Shown: positions 61,538 to 64,000 of the stretch, piece by piece
Numbering within the stretch: the first letter of the stretch is position 1
How the letters are laid out: each line of letters begins with the position of its first letter
Assembly: GCF_004345705.1 (NCBI RefSeq)
Contig: NZ_SLWV01000010.1
Span: 1-64,000 of the forward strand
Source: Marinisporobacter balticus
GTDB taxonomy: Bacteria > Bacillota > Clostridia > Peptostreptococcales > Thermotaleaceae
Length of the DNA stretch: 64,000 nucleotides
Direction: 5' to 3'
The notes under the pieces: model-generated
Databases searched by the model: none
Told to the model about the DNA's origin: nothing
Seen by the model: only the letters and a program-made list of their open reading frames with translations
Made by a program: the position numbers and the translations under genes

Positions 61538-62284
61538 CTAAAGACTTGTTAAAATAATCGGATCATCTTTTGTGATGGCAATGCTGTGTTCATAGTGAGC
61601 TGACCATTTTTTGTCTAGGGTTACAACAGTCCAATTATTTTGTAGTACTTTTACATTATAGGTTCCCATGTTAACCATCGGCTCTATTGCTAAGCACATT
61701 CCAGCTTGTAATCTTGGACCCTTTCCAGGAGGACCAAAATTAGGTATCTGTGGATCTTCATGCATATCTCTCCCTATTCCGTGTCCTACAAAATCTCGAA
61801 CAACTGAATATCCATGATCCTCTACATACTTTTGTACTGCATGAGAAACATCAGATAGTCGATTGTCAACCCTACAAAATTTTAATCCTTCGTAGAAGCT
61901 TTCCTTTGTTACTTCAATAAGTTTTAAAGCATCTTCAGTAACTTTTCCTACGGGATGGGTTTTTGCAGAATCGCCATTATAACCTTTATAAAGTGCTCCA
62001 ATATCTACACTTATAATATCGCCATCTTTTAATATTTTTAATCCAGGTATTCCGTGAACGACTTCTTCATTGATTGAAGCACAAATACTTGCAGGAAAAC
62101 CTTGATAACCCTTAAATGATGGTATTGCTCCATATTTTTTTATTTCTTTTTCTGCGATTTCATCTAGTTCTTTTGTTGTAATACCGGGTTTTATGGCCTC
62201 ACGTACTACTTCATGTGTACAAGCTACAATTTTGCCTGCTTCTTTCATGCATTCAATTTCTTTACTTGATTTTAAGATAATCAT
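61538..62284 (-). CDS. map: type I methionyl aminopeptidase
   Basis: 248 residues from ATG 62284. It has the metal ligands of MetAP: the Asp pair around VDIGALYKGYNGDSAKT, His in GHGIGRDMHEDPQIP, Glu in LAIEPMVNMG and the final HYEHSIAI. It removes the initiator Met. It overlaps the end of adk nearly completely in sequence context (start 2 bases before the adk stop), with GAGCGGAG as ribosome-binding site. Confidence 0.97.
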   Translation of the reverse strand: MIILKSSKEIECMKEAGKIVACTHEVVREAIKPGITTKELDEIAEKEIKKYGAIPSFKGYQGFPASICASINEEVVHGIPGLKILKDGDIISVDIGALYKGYNGDSAKTHPVGKVTEDALKLIEVTKESFYEGLKFCRVDNRLSDVSHAVQKYVEDHGYSVVRDFVGHGIGRDMHEDPQIPNFGPPGKGPRLQAGMCLAIEPMVNMGTYNVKVLQNNWTVVTLDKKWSAHYEHSIAITKDDPIILTSL

Positions 62285-62285
62285 T

Positions 62286-62933
62286 TTACTCCGCTCCCAA
62301 AGAAGATAAAACATCTTTAAATACTTTGTCTATTTCCTGTTGTCCATCGATTGTAGCAATCATTCCCTTATTCTTATAATACTCGATGAGTGGTTGTGTT
62401 TCATTAAGATATACTTCTATTCTCTTAGAAACTGTTTCTTCATTATCATCTGCTCTCTGATATAATGCTTCTCCACACTTATCGCATACTCCAGCCTCTT
62501 TAGGAGGATTGAATTGGATATGGAATGTTGCCCCACAGCTCTTACAAATTCTTCTTCCAACAGCTCTTTCTACTAATATGCTTTTGTCTACATCTATATT
62601 GATTACTTTATCTAAAGCTACGTTCATATTGTCAAGTACTTTATCTAATTGTTCTGCTTGAATGACTGTTCTTGGAAAACCATCAAGTAAGAAACCTTTC
62701 TTGCAATCTTCTTGTTGTAATCGATCTTCTACAATCGCTACAACCAATTCATCTGGAACTAAAAGCCCTTGATCCATATATTCTTTTGCTTTTTTTCCTA
62801 GATTTGTTCCTTCTTTAATGTTTTTTCTAAAGATATCTCCTGTTGATATATGAGGTATATCAAATTTTTCGATAATCCCTGAAGCTTGTGTTCCTTTTCC
62901 TGCCCCTGGAGGTCCTAAAAGAATTAATCTCAT
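62286..62933 (-). CDS. adk: adenylate kinase
   Basis: 215 residues from ATG 62933 (RLILLGPPGAGKGTQA, P-loop). The LID region has four Cys (CKSCG and CDKCG, about residues 130-153), the zinc-binding type common in Gram-positives. DGFPRTVIQAEQL is the core motif. The frame opens at 62987, but the ATG after TGGGAGATGG gives the usual length. Position after secY is canonical. Confidence 0.97.
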   Translation of the reverse strand: MRLILLGPPGAGKGTQASGIIEKFDIPHISTGDIFRKNIKEGTNLGKKAKEYMDQGLLVPDELVVAIVEDRLQQEDCKKGFLLDGFPRTVIQAEQLDKVLDNMNVALDKVINIDVDKSILVERAVGRRICKSCGATFHIQFNPPKEAGVCDKCGEALYQRADDNEETVSKRIEVYLNETQPLIEYYKNKGMIATIDGQQEIDKVFKDVLSSLGAE

Positions 62934-62997
62934 TAATACCATCTCCCAGATTTTAATGAAAGTATTCATGGGGAAACATTCCCCCATGATATCTTAT

Positions 62998-64000
62998 CTA
63001 TTTTAAGAAGCCTTGATAATGTCTCATCATCATTTGCGCTTCTATTTGCTTCATCGTCTCTAACGAAACACCTACTACAATCAGTAAGGACGTTCCTCCA
63101 AATCTTAATTGAAGACTTGTAAATTGTAGTATAAGTGTAGGCATTACTGCAATAAGTGCAAGGAATACAGCCCCTGCTAAAGTAATTCTATTTAATACCT
63201 TACCTAAATACTCTGAAGTTGGTTTTCCTGGACGAATCCCTGGAATAAATCCACCATTCTTTTTCATATTGTCTGCTACTTCTACTGGATTAAATGTAAC
63301 TGCTGTGTAGAAATAAGTAAAGAATATAATTAAAAGCATATCCAAAATTGAGTAAATCCAAATTCCAGGACTTCCTCCTGGTGATAAATATTTCTGTACA
63401 AAGCTTGACAATCCTCCCCCTTGGAAAAAATATGTCAATGTTAATGGGAATTGAAGCAGTGAAATCGCAAAGATTACAGGAATTACTCCTGCTTGATTCA
63501 CTTTTAGTGGTATATGTGTACTATGTCCACCATACATTTTTCTCCCAACAACACGTTTTGCATACTGCACAGGAATTTTTCTTGTACCTTGTTGAATTGC
63601 TACTACACCAGCTATAACAATCACTGCTACTACAGCAAACACAAATAAAGAAATGATAGAAATATTATCGTTTTTCCATAGCTTATATGTTTGAGCAAAC
63701 CCTAAAGGAACTCTAGAAATAATTCCTGTAAAAATCAGTAAAGAAATACCATTTCCGATTCCATTTTCAGTAATTTGCTCTCCTAACCACATTAGAAAAG
63801 CCGTTCCTGCTGTTAGTGTAAGTACGACAACAGTTACTGGCCAAATATCTTGTGATATAAGCGCTTGCTTGAATAAACCTACGCTTACACCAATAGCTTG
63901 AATTAAAGCTAATATAACAGTTCCATATCTTGTATATTGTGCGATCTTCTTTCTGCCTTCTTCGCCTTCACGGGCCATTGCCTCTAGGCTAGGAATTGCA
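62998..64000 (-). CDS. secY: preprotein translocase subunit SecY (5' end beyond window)
   Basis: The C-terminal 334 or so codons of secY are present; the frame continues through the window's right edge (AIPSLEAMAREGEEGRKK is encoded there). Segments include EQITENGIGNGISLLIFTGI and FNPVEVADNMKKNGGFIPGI, and the C-terminal QIEAQMMMRHYQGFLK. SecY is the channel of the Sec translocon. The gene precedes adk in the spc operon order. Confidence 0.97.
   Translation of the reverse strand, partial: AIPSLEAMAREGEEGRKKIAQYTRYGTVILALIQAIGVSVGLFKQALISQDIWPVTVVVLTLTAGTAFLMWLGEQITENGIGNGISLLIFTGIISRVPLGFAQTYKLWKNDNISIISLFVFAVVAVIVIAGVVAIQQGTRKIPVQYAKRVVGRKMYGGHSTHIPLKVNQAGVIPVIFAISLLQFPLTLTYFFQGGGLSSFVQKYLSPGGSPGIWIYSILDMLLIIFFTYFYTAVTFNPVEVADNMKKNGGFIPGIRPGKPTSEYLGKVLNRITLAGAVFLALIAVMPTLILQFTSLQLRFGGTSLLIVVGVSLETMKQIEAQMMMRHYQGFLK

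Overview
The window looks like a low-GC, anaerobic, endospore-forming Clostridia chromosome (AT-rich intergenic DNA, strong GGAGG ribosome-binding sites, frequent TTG/GTG starts). Spore genes include an alpha/beta-type SASP, a five-gene ger operon, CwlD, a Spo0E-like phosphatase and a probable sigma-K-driven coat-like protein. Anaerobe markers are a reverse rubrerythrin, an iron-sulfur flavoprotein, CoA-dehydratase-activase-like proteins and an [FeFe]-hydrogenase-like signalling cluster. The genus cannot be fixed from sequence alone. No rRNA, tRNA, CRISPR array or intact mobile element was seen.

Layout: 0-3.3 kb is accessory (phosphodiester glycosidase with a coiled-coil partner, iron-sulfur flavoprotein, decayed TetR gene). 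3.3-8.5 kb holds sbcDC. 8.7-12.7 kb holds wall proteins (LysM-CAP, L,D-transpeptidase) and an oxidative-stress pair (reverse rubrerythrin and a convergent PerR/Fur-type regulator). 12.8-18 kb holds a lipoprotein and the mglBAC sugar ABC transporter. 18-25.3 kb holds a Pro/Tyr-rich sporulation candidate, a YetF-like protein, a CPA2 antiporter, a LysM 5'-nucleotidase and a Na/Pi transporter. 25.7-30.7 kb holds a tandem pair of unknown beta-rich proteins, a polysaccharide deacetylase, a SASP and two activase-like proteins. 30.7-33.3 kb holds a znuABC-type metal transporter. 33.6-37.4 kb holds an unusual divergent locus: two paralogous FAD oxidoreductases, each paired with a small polytopic membrane protein, plus two tiny helical proteins and a 29-aa membrane peptide. 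37.5-42.7 kb is a germination receptor operon with two C subunits. 42.8-47.4 kb is an hfsABCD-like sensory hydrogenase/SpoIIE phosphatase operon. 47.8-48.04 kb is a dense cluster of nine DnaA-box-like sequences. 48-52 kb holds cwlD, a metallopeptidase lipoprotein, a MazG-like protein, a Spo0E-like protein and an AI-2E family permease. 52.3-64 kb is the conserved end of the ribosomal-protein/ECF region (secY to rpsI), interrupted by a T-box-controlled trpP.

The genes group into sporulation and germination (SASP, ger, cwlD, Spo0E), redox sensing (PerR box with rubrerythrin; hydrogenase, PAS protein and PP2C phosphatase), nutrient uptake (mgl, znu, Na/Pi, ECF-TrpP) and core information processing. 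The strongest candidates for something undescribed are the extra-origin-like DnaA-box cluster, the divergent FAD-oxidoreductase/membrane-protein locus, the T-box gene inside the ECF/ribosomal region, and a PerR-type gene that appears to need a non-canonical start codon.
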